Assembly: GCF_006636215.1 (NCBI RefSeq)
Contig: NZ_VIFM01000072.1
Coordinates: 1-44,862, forward strand
Direction of reading: 5' to 3'
DNA: 44,862 bases
DNA from: Myxococcus llanfairpwllgwyngyllgogerychwyrndrobwllllantysiliogogogochensis
GTDB taxonomy: Bacteria; Myxococcota; Myxococcia; Myxococcales; Myxococcaceae
Of this stretch, positions 28,138 to 36,701 are shown in pieces. The position numbers and the translations under genes were made by a program. Within the stretch, counting starts at the first letter, position 1. Every line of letters starts with the position of its first letter. The notes beneath the pieces were generated by a model that worked only from the letters and a program-made list of their open reading frames with translations, was not told where the DNA came from and did no database searches.

Positions 28138-28328
28138 CCGGAAGGGCAGGGTGCTGAAGGGCTCGGAAGGGCTCATCGGCACCCTGGGCGCGCTCCGGGA
28201 GGAGCTCGCTCAATCGAAGTTTCAACCTCAGCAGTGGCGGTCGGCGCGAACCCCCGGGATGGGCCCGGCAGGCGCGGCGGCCGCGAACGCGAGATGCTCG
28301 ATGAGGGCTCTTGCTTGGAAGGTAGCTC

Positions 28329-28733
28329 ATGCCGGTCAATGATCCTGTTGGCGACATGCTGACCCGCCTGCGCAATGCTTCGCGCGCGCGTCACGACAAG
28401 GTCGTCATTCCCCACTCGAAGCTCAAGCTCGAGATCATCAAGGTCCTCAAGGATGAGGGCTACATCGGGGAGTTCGCCGTCGCCACCCCCGAGGGCTCGC
28501 CGCAGAGCGAGATCACCGTGCAGCTCAAGTACGGTCCGGACCGCAGCCCCGCCATCACCGGCATCCGCCGCGTGTCCAAGCCGGGCCTGCGCCGCTACTG
28601 CGGCGTGAGCGACATCCCGCAGGTGCTGGGTGGAATGGGTATCTCCATCCTGTCCACGTCCCGCGGCATCCTGGTGGACTCCGAGGCCCGCAAGCAGAAG
28701 GCGGGCGGCGAGCTGCTCTGCACCGTCTACTAG
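28329..28733 (+). CDS. rpsH: 30S ribosomal protein S8
   Basis: S8, 134 residues, a primary 16S-binding protein of the central domain; in enterobacteria it represses the spc operon. It begins [20 protein letters not shown], with core [13 protein letters not shown] and the C-terminal [30 protein letters not shown] region. GGAAGG precedes the ATG. The preceding 191 bases contain no gene, which leaves room for a leader, but I see no clear S8 site. Confidence 0.97.
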   Translation: MPVNDPVGDMLTRLRNASRARHDKVVIPHSKLKLEIIKVLKDEGYIGEFAVATPEGSPQSEITVQLKYGPDRSPAITGIRRVSKPGLRRYCGVSDIPQVLGGMGISILSTSRGILVDSEARKQKAGGELLCTVY

Positions 28734-28797
28734 CCAGCTGCCTGGTGGCCGCGCCTCGTGAGAGTGCGCGCCCCGGGCATACAGGACCGAGGCAACC

Positions 28798-29364
28798 ATG
28801 AGTCGGATTGGAAAACTGGCGATCAAGCTCGGCGACAAGACGAAGGCCATCGTCGCCGGCCAGCAGGTGAATTTCGAGGGCCCCAAGGGCAAGCTGTCCG
28901 TGAAGCTGCCCGCCCGGGTCAAGGTGGAGATCAAGGACGGCCAGGTCAACGTGCTGCGCGAGGATGATTCTCGCGAGGCGCGCAGCCTGCACGGCCTGAC
29001 CCGCACCATCCTCGCGAACGCGGCGAAGGGCGTGTCCACCGGCTTCGAGAGGAAGCTGGACATCCGCGGCGTTGGTTTCCGCGCCGAGGTGAAGGGTAAG
29101 GCCATCCACTTCGCGCTGGGCTACTCGCACCCGGTGGTGTTCAACCTGCCGGAGGGTGTGACGGCCGAAGTCGACAAGGCGGCCCGCACCGAGGACAGCC
29201 TCCCCACCGTGGGGCTGACGCTCCGCTCGGCGGACAAGGAAGCGCTTGGCGCGACGGCGGTGAACATCCGCTCGTTGCGTCCGCCTGAGCCGTACAAGGG
29301 CAAGGGCATCAAGTATTCCGAGGAGCGCATCCGCCGTAAGGAGGGCAAGACCGGAACGACCTAG
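28798..29364 (+). CDS. rplF: 50S ribosomal protein L6
   Basis: L6, 188 residues, two alpha/beta repeats binding near the GTPase-associated region. It begins MSRIGKLAIKLGDKTKAIVAG. The second repeat contains LDIRGVGFRAEVKGKAIHFALGYSHPV, and the terminal PPEPYKGKGIKYSEERIRRKEGKTG is the family signature. Slightly longer than the usual 177. Confidence 0.97.
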   Translation: MSRIGKLAIKLGDKTKAIVAGQQVNFEGPKGKLSVKLPARVKVEIKDGQVNVLREDDSREARSLHGLTRTILANAAKGVSTGFERKLDIRGVGFRAEVKGKAIHFALGYSHPVVFNLPEGVTAEVDKAARTEDSLPTVGLTLRSADKEALGATAVNIRSLRPPEPYKGKGIKYSEERIRRKEGKTGTT

Positions 29365-29472
29365 TCGTTTCGTCTGTCCTGAGGGTTCCCAATCCCGTCG
29401 GGCCCGTGGGGTCCGACGGCATCATCCGGCGGCGGAAGTCCGCATCGCCGCCGGAAGGACAAGGAAGCAGCC

Positions 29473-29829
29473 ATGCCGACGAAGATCGATTCCCGTCTCA
29501 AGAGGAAGAACCGCATCCGCAAGAAGCTCTCGGGCACCACCGAGCGGCCGCGGCTTTCCGTTTACAAGAGCCTCAAGCACATCTACGCGCAGGTGGTGGA
29601 CGACACCACTGGCAAGACCCTCGCGTTTGCCTCGTCGCTGTCCAAGGACCTGAAGGGCCAGGACGAAGGCGACAAGAAGGCGGACGCGAAGCGGGTGGGT
29701 GCCCTGATCGCGCAGAAGTGCAAGGCTGCCAACGTCGAGGCGGTGGTGTTCGACCGCAACGGCTTCCCCTATCACGGGCGCATCGCCGCCGTGGCTGACG
29801 CCGCGCGCGAGGCCGGGCTGAAGTTCTAG
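29473..29829 (+). CDS. rplR: 50S ribosomal protein L18
   Basis: L18, 118 residues, carries 5S rRNA into the 50S subunit with L5. Core signatures: [37 protein letters not shown] and [28 protein letters not shown]. The start at ATG 29473 has AAGGAAG upstream. A purine-rich 108-base gap precedes it. Confidence 0.97.
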   Translation: MPTKIDSRLKRKNRIRKKLSGTTERPRLSVYKSLKHIYAQVVDDTTGKTLAFASSLSKDLKGQDEGDKKADAKRVGALIAQKCKAANVEAVVFDRNGFPYHGRIAAVADAAREAGLKF

Positions 29830-29848
29830 CTTTCGAAAGGATTTCCAA

Positions 29849-30370
29849 GTGGCAACTCCGATCAATCCGAACGATCTGGACCTCACCGACCGCGTGGTGA
29901 ACATCAACCGCGTGGCCAAGGTCGTGAAGGGCGGCCGCCGGTTCTCGTTCGCCGCCCTGGTGGTGGTGGGCGACGGCGCTGGACACGTGGGCGTCGGCCT
30001 GGGCAAGGCCAACGAGGTCCCCGAGGCCATCCGCAAGGGTGGCGAGAACGCGAAGAAGAATCTCTTCCGCGTCCCGCTCATGGGTCACACGATTCCGCAC
30101 GAGGTGCTCGGGCACTTCGGCGCCGGCTGGGTGCTGTTGAAGCCGGCCAGCGAAGGTACGGGCGTCATCGCCGGTGGCGCGGTGCGCGCGGTTCTTGAGG
30201 CGGCGGGCATCCGCAACATCCTGACGAAGAGCCAGGGTTCGCGGAATCCGCACAACGTGCTGAAGGCCACGGTTGCTGGCCTGAAGCTGCTGCGGAGCGC
30301 GGCGCAGGTGTCGCGGCTGCGTGGCAAGGACGTCGAGTCGGCGAAGCTCGCCGGGGAGCAGAGGGGCTAG
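29849..30370 (+). CDS. rpsE: 30S ribosomal protein S5
   Basis: S5, 173 residues, borders the mRNA entry channel and affects decoding fidelity. It starts at GTG 29849 with GAAAGGA upstream. The N-terminal DSRBD-like region has [28 protein letters not shown]. The C-terminal core includes [32 protein letters not shown]. It abuts rpmD with only two bases between. Confidence 0.97.
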   Translation: MATPINPNDLDLTDRVVNINRVAKVVKGGRRFSFAALVVVGDGAGHVGVGLGKANEVPEAIRKGGENAKKNLFRVPLMGHTIPHEVLGHFGAGWVLLKPASEGTGVIAGGAVRAVLEAAGIRNILTKSQGSRNPHNVLKATVAGLKLLRSAAQVSRLRGKDVESAKLAGEQRG

Positions 30371-30372
30371 TC

Positions 30373-30642
30373 ATGGCGCTCAAGGTGAAGCTGACGAAGA
30401 GCTACGCGGGCGCTTCCGAGGACATGCTGGCCACCATCCGTGGCCTGGGTCTGAAGAAGTTTGGTCAAGAGCGCCTGCTCAAGGACACCCCTGCCATCCG
30501 TGGGATGGCGTTCAAGGTGAAGCACCTGGTCTCCCTGGAGACGGTGAGCACCGAGGCGCCGGCGCCGAAGCGCCGCAAGCCGCGCAAGATCGCCCTGCGG
30601 GATCGCGCGCGCGCCTACCAGGCCAAGCAGACCAAGGCCTGA
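30373..30642 (+). CDS. rpmD: 50S ribosomal protein L30, C-terminally extended
   Basis: L30, 89 residues against a usual size of about 60. The core is KVKLTKSYAGASEDMLATIRGLGLKKFGQERLLKDTPAIRGMAFKVKHLVSLE. It is followed by about 30 basic residues (PAPKRRKPRKIALRDRARAY). The tail probably sits on the rRNA surface. Coupled closely to rpsE and rplO. Confidence 0.94.
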   Translation: MALKVKLTKSYAGASEDMLATIRGLGLKKFGQERLLKDTPAIRGMAFKVKHLVSLETVSTEAPAPKRRKPRKIALRDRARAYQAKQTKA

Positions 30643-30661
30643 GCACGAGAGGACTGAGACA

Positions 30662-31189
30662 ATGAGCACTCTGCACGATTTGAAGCGTCCCTCGCGCTCG
30701 TGGCACCGCAAGAAGCGGGTGGGTCGCGGCCAGGGTTCTGGCCTGGGCAAGACGGCCGGCCGCGGTGGCAAGGGTCAGAAGGCCCGTTCCGGCAATATGC
30801 GGTTCGAGGGCTTCGAGGGCGGTCAGAGCCCTCTGCAGCGCCGCCTTCCGAAGTTTGGTTTCAACTCCCCCAACCGCACGGTGTACGCGGTGGTGAACCT
30901 GTCGGATGTGGACACCCACTTCGACGCGGGCTCCACGGTGGATGAGGCCTCTCTGAAGAAGGTCGGTCTGGTCAAGGGTCGTTACCACGGCGTGAAGCTG
31001 CTGGGACACGGCGCGCTGACCAAGAAGGTCACCATCCGTGTCCACAAGGCCTCCGAGGCCGCGAAGTCCGCGGTCGAGAAGGCGGGCGGCGCGGTGGATG
31101 TCCTTCCGCTGATGGCCCACAAGCCCGAAGCGGCCGCGAAGGCCCATGCTGGCAAGGGCGTCAAGGCCCCTCGGCAGCCCAAGGCTTGA
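30662..31189 (+). CDS. rplO: 50S ribosomal protein L15, C-terminally extended
   Basis: L15, 175 residues against about 145. A late-assembly 50S protein. It begins MSTLHDLKRPSRSWHRKKRVGRGQGSGLGKT, with the Gly-rich N-terminus typical of the family, and FEGFEGGQSPLQRRLPKFGF. The extra C-terminus is Ala/Lys-rich. Two stem-loops follow before secY. Confidence 0.96.
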   Translation: MSTLHDLKRPSRSWHRKKRVGRGQGSGLGKTAGRGGKGQKARSGNMRFEGFEGGQSPLQRRLPKFGFNSPNRTVYAVVNLSDVDTHFDAGSTVDEASLKKVGLVKGRYHGVKLLGHGALTKKVTIRVHKASEAAKSAVEKAGGAVDVLPLMAHKPEAAAKAHAGKGVKAPRQPKA

Positions 31190-31197
31190 GCATGTTC

Positions 31198-31283
31198 GGC
31201 GCGCATCACTTGACGGTGGTGCGCGCCATTTCGCTTGTGTAGGCTTCTGCGCCCCTTTCCCGTCCGTGGAACAGGGGCGTTTT
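31198..31283 (+). terminator. tandem stem-loops between rplO and secY
   Basis: First: GGCGCGCATCAC (31198-31209) with GTGGTGCGCGCC (31216-31227), 12 pairs including one G-T, six-base loop. Second: CGCCCCT (31250-31256) with AGGGGCG (31273-31279), plus TCC/GGA inside, followed by TTTT at 31280-31283. The second is a convincing intrinsic-terminator shape. secY would then need read-through or its own promoter; no good promoter is visible. Confidence 0.6.
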
Positions 31284-31323
31284 GTCGTCCTGGCAGAACC
31301 CTCACGAAGAGGATGGCTACCCC

Positions 31324-32670
31324 GTGGCTCTCAATGCCTTCGCCAACGTCTTCCGCATCGCGGAGCTGCGCAGCCGGCTTGCGTATACGCTAGCCCTGCT
31401 GGCCGTCTACCGCATCGGCATCTTCATCAATACGCCCGGCGTGGATCGGGCCGCGATGAACGCCTTCATGGACGCCCAGAAGCAGTCGGGCGGACTGGTG
31501 TCGCTGTTCAACCTCTTCTCCGGCGGCGCGCTGGAGCAGATGTCCATCTTCGGATTGGGCATCATGCCTTACGTCAGCGCCTCCATCATCATGCAGCTGC
31601 TGGCGGTGGTCATCCCCAGCCTGGAGCGGCTGCAGAAGGAGGGCGCCGCGGGGCGGCAGAAGATCAATCAGTACACCCGCTACGGCACCATCGTCCTCTC
31701 CGTCATCCAGGGTATTGGAATCTCCCGGTGGCTGGCGTCCCTGGGGCGCTCCGATGGGGGCCAGAGTGGCTTCAACCAAGTGGTGGTTCCGGACGACAGC
31801 GTCTGGTTCACCTTCATGACGGTCATCAGCCTGACGGCTGGTACGGCGTTCATCATGTGGCTGGGTGAGCGCATCACCGAGCGCGGCATCGGCAACGGCA
31901 TCTCGCTCATCATCTTCGCGGGCATCGTCGCTGGCGTGCTCCCGGGCGCCAAGTCGCTGCTGGACCTGACGCGGCAGGAAGTCATCGCGGTGGCCGAGGT
32001 CCTGGCGCTGCTGGTCTTCATGCTCCTCATCATCGCGGTGGTGGTCTATGTGGAGCGCGGCATGCGCCGCATCCCCATCCAGTACGCCAAGCGCATGGCG
32101 GGCCGCCGGATGTTCGCGGGCCAGGCCACGTACTTCCCGATGAAGGTCAACACCGCTGGCGTCATCCCTCCCATCTTCGCGGGCGCGGTGCTGTCGTTCC
32201 CGGCCACGCTGGGCACGTGGTTCCCGTTCCTGCAGGACCTGCAGCGCGCCATCGAAGGCAACCTGTGGATCTACAACGGCCTCTTCGTGCTGATGGTCAT
32301 TTTCTTCGCCTACTTCTACACGGCGCTGACCTTCCGGCCGGATGACGTGGCGGACAACATCAAGAAGCAGGGCGGCTACATCCCGGGCATTCGTCCGGGT
32401 CGTCAGACGGCGGAGTTCATCGAGCGAGTGCTGAACCGGCTCACGTTCGGTGGTGCGCTGTACCTGGCGGTCATCTGTGTGATTCCATCCGTCATCAGCG
32501 GCATGCTCAACGTTCGCTTCACCTTCGGCGGCACCGCGCTGCTGATCGTGGTGGGCGTGGCGCTGGACACGGTGCAGCAGATCGAGGGTCACCTCATCAG
32601 CCGCAACTACGAAGGCTTCGCCGGGCCGCGTGGCCCCCGCATCCGCGGCCGGGTGCGCGTGGCGGCCTGA
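31324..32670 (+). CDS. secY: protein translocase subunit SecY
   Basis: SecY, 448 residues, the channel core of the Sec translocon in the inner membrane. The start is GTG 31324 (MALNAFANVFRIAELRSRL), with GAAGAGGA upstream; the frame is open back to 31282, but those residues lack SecY character. About ten hydrophobic segments are present. The YRIGIFINTPGVD plug region and the C-terminal RVLNRLTFGGALYLAVICVIP are recognisable. SecE and SecG are not in the window. The gene sits in its classical place after rplO. Confidence 0.96.
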   Translation: MALNAFANVFRIAELRSRLAYTLALLAVYRIGIFINTPGVDRAAMNAFMDAQKQSGGLVSLFNLFSGGALEQMSIFGLGIMPYVSASIIMQLLAVVIPSLERLQKEGAAGRQKINQYTRYGTIVLSVIQGIGISRWLASLGRSDGGQSGFNQVVVPDDSVWFTFMTVISLTAGTAFIMWLGERITERGIGNGISLIIFAGIVAGVLPGAKSLLDLTRQEVIAVAEVLALLVFMLLIIAVVVYVERGMRRIPIQYAKRMAGRRMFAGQATYFPMKVNTAGVIPPIFAGAVLSFPATLGTWFPFLQDLQRAIEGNLWIYNGLFVLMVIFFAYFYTALTFRPDDVADNIKKQGGYIPGIRPGRQTAEFIERVLNRLTFGGALYLAVICVIPSVISGMLNVRFTFGGTALLIVVGVALDTVQQIEGHLISRNYEGFAGPRGPRIRGRVRVAA

Positions 32671-32691
32671 GTCACGACGTTCCACGTCCCG

Positions 32692-32722
32692 GGCGCCTCT
32701 CCCCGTCGTGGGGAGGGGCGCC
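32692..32722 (+). terminator. 13-bp stem-loop between secY and adk
   Basis: GGCGCCTCTCCCC (32692-32704) pairs with GGGGAGGGGCGCC (32710-32722), 13 pairs with one G-T, five-base loop. No long T tract follows. It is an obvious folded element in the 163-base secY-adk gap, and may be a terminator or mRNA-processing signal. Confidence 0.5.
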
Positions 32723-32833
32723 TCGTCGTTCCGGGATGGAGTCGTTCAAGGTATTCGGTGGTGCACATGGGGGGCGCTTGGAAGCTTCGTGGCCGACGAC
32801 TTCCGTGCCTTCCTTGGGAGCTGAGAGGAGCAC

Positions 32834-33487
32834 ATGAACCTGATCCTGTTGGGACCGCCGAACGCGGGGAAGGGTACCCAGGCGAAGAAGCTCTTCGCCG
32901 ACTTCCACATCCCGCAGATCTCCACCGGTGACATTCTCCGCAAGGCAGTGGCGGAGGGGACGGAGCTGGGGAAGGTCGCGGGTCCGTTGATGGCGGCGGG
33001 CCAGTACGTGCCGGACGAAGTCGTCATCGGTATCGTCGAGGAGCGCTTGAAGCAGTCAGACGTGGCCCAGGGCTTCGTGCTGGATGGCTTCCCGCGCACG
33101 CCGGGCCAGGCTGACGCGCTGGAAAGGATGCTGGGGCGGCTGGGCAAGCAGCTCGACGCGGTCGTCTCGCTCGAGGTGCCGCACACGACGCTGGTGGAGC
33201 GTGGCTCCGGCCGGCGCGTCTGCCCCGTGGACGGCAGCGTCTACCACGTGGATCAGAGCCCGCCGAAGCGCGCGGGGTACTGTGACAAGTGCGGCACGGG
33301 GCTGGTGCAGCGTCCGGATGACATGCCAGACGTCATCGAGAAGCGCCTCCAGAAGTACGACGCGGAGACGGCCCCGCTGAAGGCCTTCTACGCGAAGAAG
33401 GGCGTGCTCAAGAGCGTGGACGGTGTGGGCTCGCCAGACGGCATCTACGAGGAGATCAAGAGCGCCGCGGGTCGGGGCAAGGTCTGA
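32834..33487 (+). CDS. adk: adenylate kinase with an unusual zinc motif
   Basis: Adenylate kinase, 217 residues, interconverts ATP, AMP and ADP. The P loop is GPPNAGKGT at 7-15. The long LID form has Cys130, Asp133, Cys150 and Cys153, spaced C-x2-D-x16-C-x2-C. Zinc-bearing bacterial enzymes usually have Cys at the second position and Cys or Asp at the fourth; here Asp sits second, so the motif is a permuted variant that could still bind zinc. GAGAGGAG precedes ATG 32834. The gene sits between secY and map, as is common. Confidence 0.97.
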   Translation: MNLILLGPPNAGKGTQAKKLFADFHIPQISTGDILRKAVAEGTELGKVAGPLMAAGQYVPDEVVIGIVEERLKQSDVAQGFVLDGFPRTPGQADALERMLGRLGKQLDAVVSLEVPHTTLVERGSGRRVCPVDGSVYHVDQSPPKRAGYCDKCGTGLVQRPDDMPDVIEKRLQKYDAETAPLKAFYAKKGVLKSVDGVGSPDGIYEEIKSAAGRGKV

Positions 33488-33552
33488 TGGCCGGACGGGC
33501 CGGCGAGCGGACGTTGGGCGCTTGCGGCGCCCATTGCCGCTTGCCACCCGTT

Positions 33553-33579
33553 CTCCGTGCGCGGATGGCGCGTACGGAG
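33553..33579 (+). promoter_or_regulatory. map: hairpin covering the map ribosome-binding site
   Basis: CTCCGTGCGC (33553-33562) can pair with GCGC (33568-33571) and ACGGAG (33574-33579), five-base loop with a two-base bulge. The 3' arm contains CGGAG, the Shine-Dalgarno of map (ATG 33585). If formed, it would mask initiation and could be opened by translation or binding of a factor. Confidence 0.4.
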
Positions 33580-33584
33580 CGCTG

Positions 33585-34343
33585 ATGAGCCAGGTGGCGA
33601 GCAAATCCCGGGACGAGATAGCCCTCATGCGCCAGGCGGGTCGGATTGTCTCCGATGTCCTGGACGCGCTGGAAAAGGCGGTCGCTCCGGGAATCACCAC
33701 CTGGGACTTGGATGCCCTGGCGGAGAGGCTGACGGCGGAGCGGGGCGCCAGGCCGGCGTTCAAGGGCTACCTCGGCTTTCCGTGTGTGCTATGTGCCTCC
33801 ATCAACGATGAGGTGGTCCACGGCATCCCCAGCAAGCGGCGGAAGCTGGCCGAGGGCGACCTGATGAAGCTCGACTTCGGGGTGTCGTACCGGGGGTGGT
33901 TCGGGGACGCGGCCAGGACGGTGGCGGTGGGAAAGGTGTCAGCCGAGGCCAGGTCCCTGTTGGACACGACGCGTGAGTCCCTCCACAAGGCCATCCAGGC
34001 CATGAAGCCGGGCAACCGGTTGGGGGATATCGGGCATGCCGTCCAGCGGCACGTGGAGGCTCGGGGGTACGCTGTCGTCCGGGATTTTACCGGCCATGGG
34101 ATTGGCCGGAAGCTCCATGAGCTCCCCCACGTGCCCAACCATGGGCAGGCGGGGGCGGGGATGAAGCTCCGGTCGGGGATGGTCCTCGCGGTGGAGCCGA
34201 TGGTGAACCAGGGAACCCACGAGGTGGAGCTCCTGGACGATGACTGGACGGCGGTGACGGCGGACCGGAAGTTGTCCGCCCACTTCGAGCACACCATCCT
34301 CATCACGGATGGCGGAGCCGAGGTGCTCACCCGAGGGGCGTGA
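33585..34343 (+). CDS. map: type I methionine aminopeptidase
   Basis: MetAP, 252 residues from ATG 33585, which has CGGAG five bases upstream; the frame is open to 33423 inside adk. It removes initiator methionine from nascent proteins. All five metal ligands are present at the same numbers as in the Escherichia coli enzyme: Asp97, Asp108, His171, Glu204 and Glu235. The substrate-site FTGHGIGRKLHELPHV is intact. The adk-secY-map cluster is classical. Confidence 0.97.
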   Translation: MSQVASKSRDEIALMRQAGRIVSDVLDALEKAVAPGITTWDLDALAERLTAERGARPAFKGYLGFPCVLCASINDEVVHGIPSKRRKLAEGDLMKLDFGVSYRGWFGDAARTVAVGKVSAEARSLLDTTRESLHKAIQAMKPGNRLGDIGHAVQRHVEARGYAVVRDFTGHGIGRKLHELPHVPNHGQAGAGMKLRSGMVLAVEPMVNQGTHEVELLDDDWTAVTADRKLSAHFEHTILITDGGAEVLTRGA

Positions 34344-34494
34344 AGGGGCCGGGACTGCGGGTGAAATATGAGGGTGTTATGGTGGGTTGGTAGGAATCCG
34401 AGTTTTCCCGCGCGGGACGCTTGCCACTTGCGGACCAAAGTGATAATCCGCCGCGCTTCCAGAAGGTTCGTGGTCCGGGAAGAGGGTTTGACGC

Positions 34495-34713
34495 TTGCCG
34501 AAGGATGATTCCATCGAAGTTGAGGGGACGGTGATGGAGCCCCTCCCCAACGCGATGTTCCGCGTGGTGCTGGATAATGGCCACAAGGTGCTCGCGCACA
34601 TCTCGGGCAAGATGAGGATGCACTTCATCCGCATCCTCCCGGGAGACAAGGTGAAGGTCGAACTGTCTCCGTACGACCTGACGCGCGGACGGATCACGTA
34701 CCGGGCGAAGTAG
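34495..34713 (+). CDS. infA: translation initiation factor IF-1
   Basis: IF-1, 72 residues, the OB-fold factor that occupies the A site during initiation. It starts at TTG 34495 ([20 protein letters not shown]) with GAAGAGGG upstream. The core includes [41 protein letters not shown] and the end GRITYRAK, all conserved. The TTG start may keep expression low. Confidence 0.97.
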   Translation: MPKDDSIEVEGTVMEPLPNAMFRVVLDNGHKVLAHISGKMRMHFIRILPGDKVKVELSPYDLTRGRITYRAK

Positions 34714-34788
34714 AAAAGGGCGCCGCTCTGGGACTAGGGTGGCGACCCTCATGGCTTTTCATCTGTTCGAAGGAAGGAAGTTCGCTCC

Positions 34789-34905
34789 ATGAAGGTTCGG
34801 GCGTCCGTCAAGAAGATCTGCGACAAGTGCAAGGTTGTTCGCCGCAAGGGCATCGTGCGCGTGATTTGCGCTTCCAACCCCCGGCACAAGCAGCGCCAGG
34901 GCTAA
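34789..34905 (+). CDS. rpmJ: 50S ribosomal protein L36, zinc type
   Basis: L36, 38 residues (short form), a zinc protein of the 50S subunit. It begins [21 protein letters not shown] and ends NPRHKQRQG. Ligands Cys11, Cys14, Cys27 and His33 (C-x2-C-x12-C-x5-H). AAGGAAGGAAG upstream of ATG 34789 is the ribosome site. It lies in the classical infA-rpmJ-rpsM place. Confidence 0.95.
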   Translation: MKVRASVKKICDKCKVVRRKGIVRVICASNPRHKQRQG

Positions 34906-34959
34906 CCGCCGACAGGCTGTTGGCTCCAGACCAACTCCACTCCAGAAGGAAGACCGAAG

Positions 34960-35343
34960 ATGGCTCGTATCGCCGGCATCGACCTGCCGCCCAACAAGCG
35001 CGCCGTGATCTCGCTTCAGTACATCTACGGGATCGGCAACAAGTCCGCGCAAGACATCATCGAGGCGGCGGGCATCGATCCCACCACCCGGACCAAGGAC
35101 CTCACCGAGGACCAGGCTCGCAAGATCCGTGAGATCATCGAGGCCAGCTACAAGGTCGAGGGTGACCTCCGGCGTGAAGTGACGATGAACATCAAGCGCC
35201 TGATGGATCTGGGCTGCTACCGGGGTCTCCGTCACCGCAAGGGCCTGCCTGTCCGTGGCCAGCGCACCCACACCAACGCGCGTACCCGCAAGGGTCCCAA
35301 GCGCGGCATCGTTCGGGCGAAGCCGGCCGCTCCGGCTCGGTAA
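34960..35343 (+). CDS. rpsM: 30S ribosomal protein S13
   Basis: S13, 127 residues, in the 30S head; bridges B1a/B1b to L5. It begins [34 protein letters not shown] and has the C-terminal [27 protein letters not shown] with a basic tail contacting tRNA. Gap to rpmJ 54 bases. Confidence 0.98.
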   Translation: MARIAGIDLPPNKRAVISLQYIYGIGNKSAQDIIEAAGIDPTTRTKDLTEDQARKIREIIEASYKVEGDLRREVTMNIKRLMDLGCYRGLRHRKGLPVRGQRTHTNARTRKGPKRGIVRAKPAAPAR

Positions 35344-35405
35344 ACCGCAGCGCCGGCCCGTGAGGTGCCGGCGTCGATCACCTCCTCTCAGGAGCAGCAA
35401 CTCAC

Positions 35406-35846
35406 ATGGCTGACGAGACCAATACTTCGGCTGCGGCGCCCACGGGCACCGAGGGCGAGGCCCCTGCCGCGAAGAAGGCCAAGCGCAAGGGCAAGAAGAG
35501 CATTCTCAATGGCGTGGTCCACATCCAGTCCACGTTCAACAACACCATCATCACGATCACGGACGTGTCCGGGAACGTGATCTCCTGGTCCTCGGCCGGG
35601 GCGCGTGGCTTCAAGGGAAGCCGCAAGTCCACCCCGTTCGCCGCTCAGGTGGCCGCCGGTGATGCCGCGGCGAAGGCGATGGAGCACGGGCTGAAGAACG
35701 TGTCCGTGTTCGTGAAGGGTCCGGGCGCGGGCCGTGAGTCGGCGCTGCGCGCGCTGGCCGCCGCCGGTCTGAAGATCAACCTCATCCGCGACGTGACGCC
35801 CATCCCGCACAACGGGTGCCGTCAGGCCAAGCGCCGCCGCGTCTAA
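35406..35846 (+). CDS. rpsK: 30S ribosomal protein S11, N-terminally extended
   Basis: S11, 146 residues, a platform protein near the mRNA exit and the Shine-Dalgarno helix. The usual length is about 129; here about 18 additional N-terminal residues ([18 protein letters not shown]) precede the [24 protein letters not shown] core. Ends [18 protein letters not shown], the normal C-terminus. Confidence 0.97.
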   Translation: MADETNTSAAAPTGTEGEAPAAKKAKRKGKKSILNGVVHIQSTFNNTIITITDVSGNVISWSSAGARGFKGSRKSTPFAAQVAAGDAAAKAMEHGLKNVSVFVKGPGAGRESALRALAAAGLKINLIRDVTPIPHNGCRQAKRRRV

Positions 35847-35917
35847 CCCCTTCGTCCGGGCCGCCCTTCGCGCCACCGGCGTGGGGGCGGCTCCAGATCA
35901 CCTTTAAGGAGAAGTCT

Positions 35918-36544
35918 GTGGCCCGTTACACCGCGAGCGCTTGCCGTATCTGCCGGCGCGAAAACCTCAAGATGTACCTGAAGGGCGACCGCTGCTACAC
36001 GGACAAGTGTGCCATCGAGCGCCGCCCGTATCCCCCCGGCCAGCACGGCCAGGGCCGCGTGAAGTTCTCTGGTTACGGCGTGCAGCTGCGCGAGAAGCAG
36101 AAGGTCAAGCGCATGTACGGCCTGCTGGAGAACCAGTTCCGCGGCTACTACCACCGCGCGTCCGCCGCCAAGGGCAAGACGGGTGAGAACCTCCTGCAGC
36201 AGCTGGAGCTCCGCCTGGACAACGTGGTGTTCCGCATGGGCTTCGCGGATACCCGCAACGAGGCGCGCCAGCTGGTCCGCCACGGCCACTTCCAGGTGAA
36301 CGGCCGCAAGGTCAACATCCCCTCGTTCTCCATCAAGCCCGGCACGTCCGTCGAGGTCGTGGAGAAGAGCCGCAAGGTGCTCCGTATCTCCGAGGCGCTG
36401 GAGACGGTGGACCGCCGTGGCGTTCCGCAGTGGATCGACCTGGACAAGAAGTCGTTCAAGGGCACGGTTCGCACGGTCCCCAACCGCGAGGACCTGACCA
36501 TGCCCATCCAGGAGCAGCTCATCGTGGAGCTCTACTCCAAGTAA
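35918..36544 (+). CDS. rpsD: 30S ribosomal protein S4, zinc-finger type
   Basis: S4, 208 residues, a primary 16S assembly protein and part of the entry channel; in enterobacteria it also represses the alpha operon. It starts at GTG 35918 ([17 protein letters not shown]) with AAGGAG at 35906-35911; a longer frame overlapping rpsK is rejected. Four cysteines (9, 12, 26, 31) form the zinc-cluster type. The S4 fold domain has [30 protein letters not shown]. Tandem hairpins follow. Confidence 0.98.
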   Translation: MARYTASACRICRRENLKMYLKGDRCYTDKCAIERRPYPPGQHGQGRVKFSGYGVQLREKQKVKRMYGLLENQFRGYYHRASAAKGKTGENLLQQLELRLDNVVFRMGFADTRNEARQLVRHGHFQVNGRKVNIPSFSIKPGTSVEVVEKSRKVLRISEALETVDRRGVPQWIDLDKKSFKGTVRTVPNREDLTMPIQEQLIVELYSK

Positions 36545-36552
36545 TCGCCGCG

Positions 36553-36621
36553 CCAGGCCAATTCGGGCCTGGACGACGTACTCAACGCCCTGGCCGACGA
36601 GGCCGGGGCGTCGTGCTTTAT
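36553..36621 (+). terminator. tandem stem-loops between rpsD and rpoA
   Basis: First: CCAGGCC (36553-36559) with GGCCTGG (36566-36572), six-base loop. Second: ACGCCCTGGCC (36585-36595) with GGCCGGGGCGT (36601-36611), 11 pairs with one G-T, five-base loop, followed by CGTGCTTTAT. The second is terminator-like. They separate the alpha-operon ribosomal genes from rpoA. Confidence 0.55.
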
Positions 36622-36701
36622 CGCAGTCCCCTACGTGGCCATCCTCCCGCCCTTCCGGTGGGTAAGTCGGTGGTGGCGCACGTCTCGAGGAGTCGTACAC
36701 C

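Noticed and set aside
31210-31245. TTGACG with TAGGCT as a secY promoter
   Set aside because: The spacer is about 24 bases, and the -35 lies in the hairpin loop.
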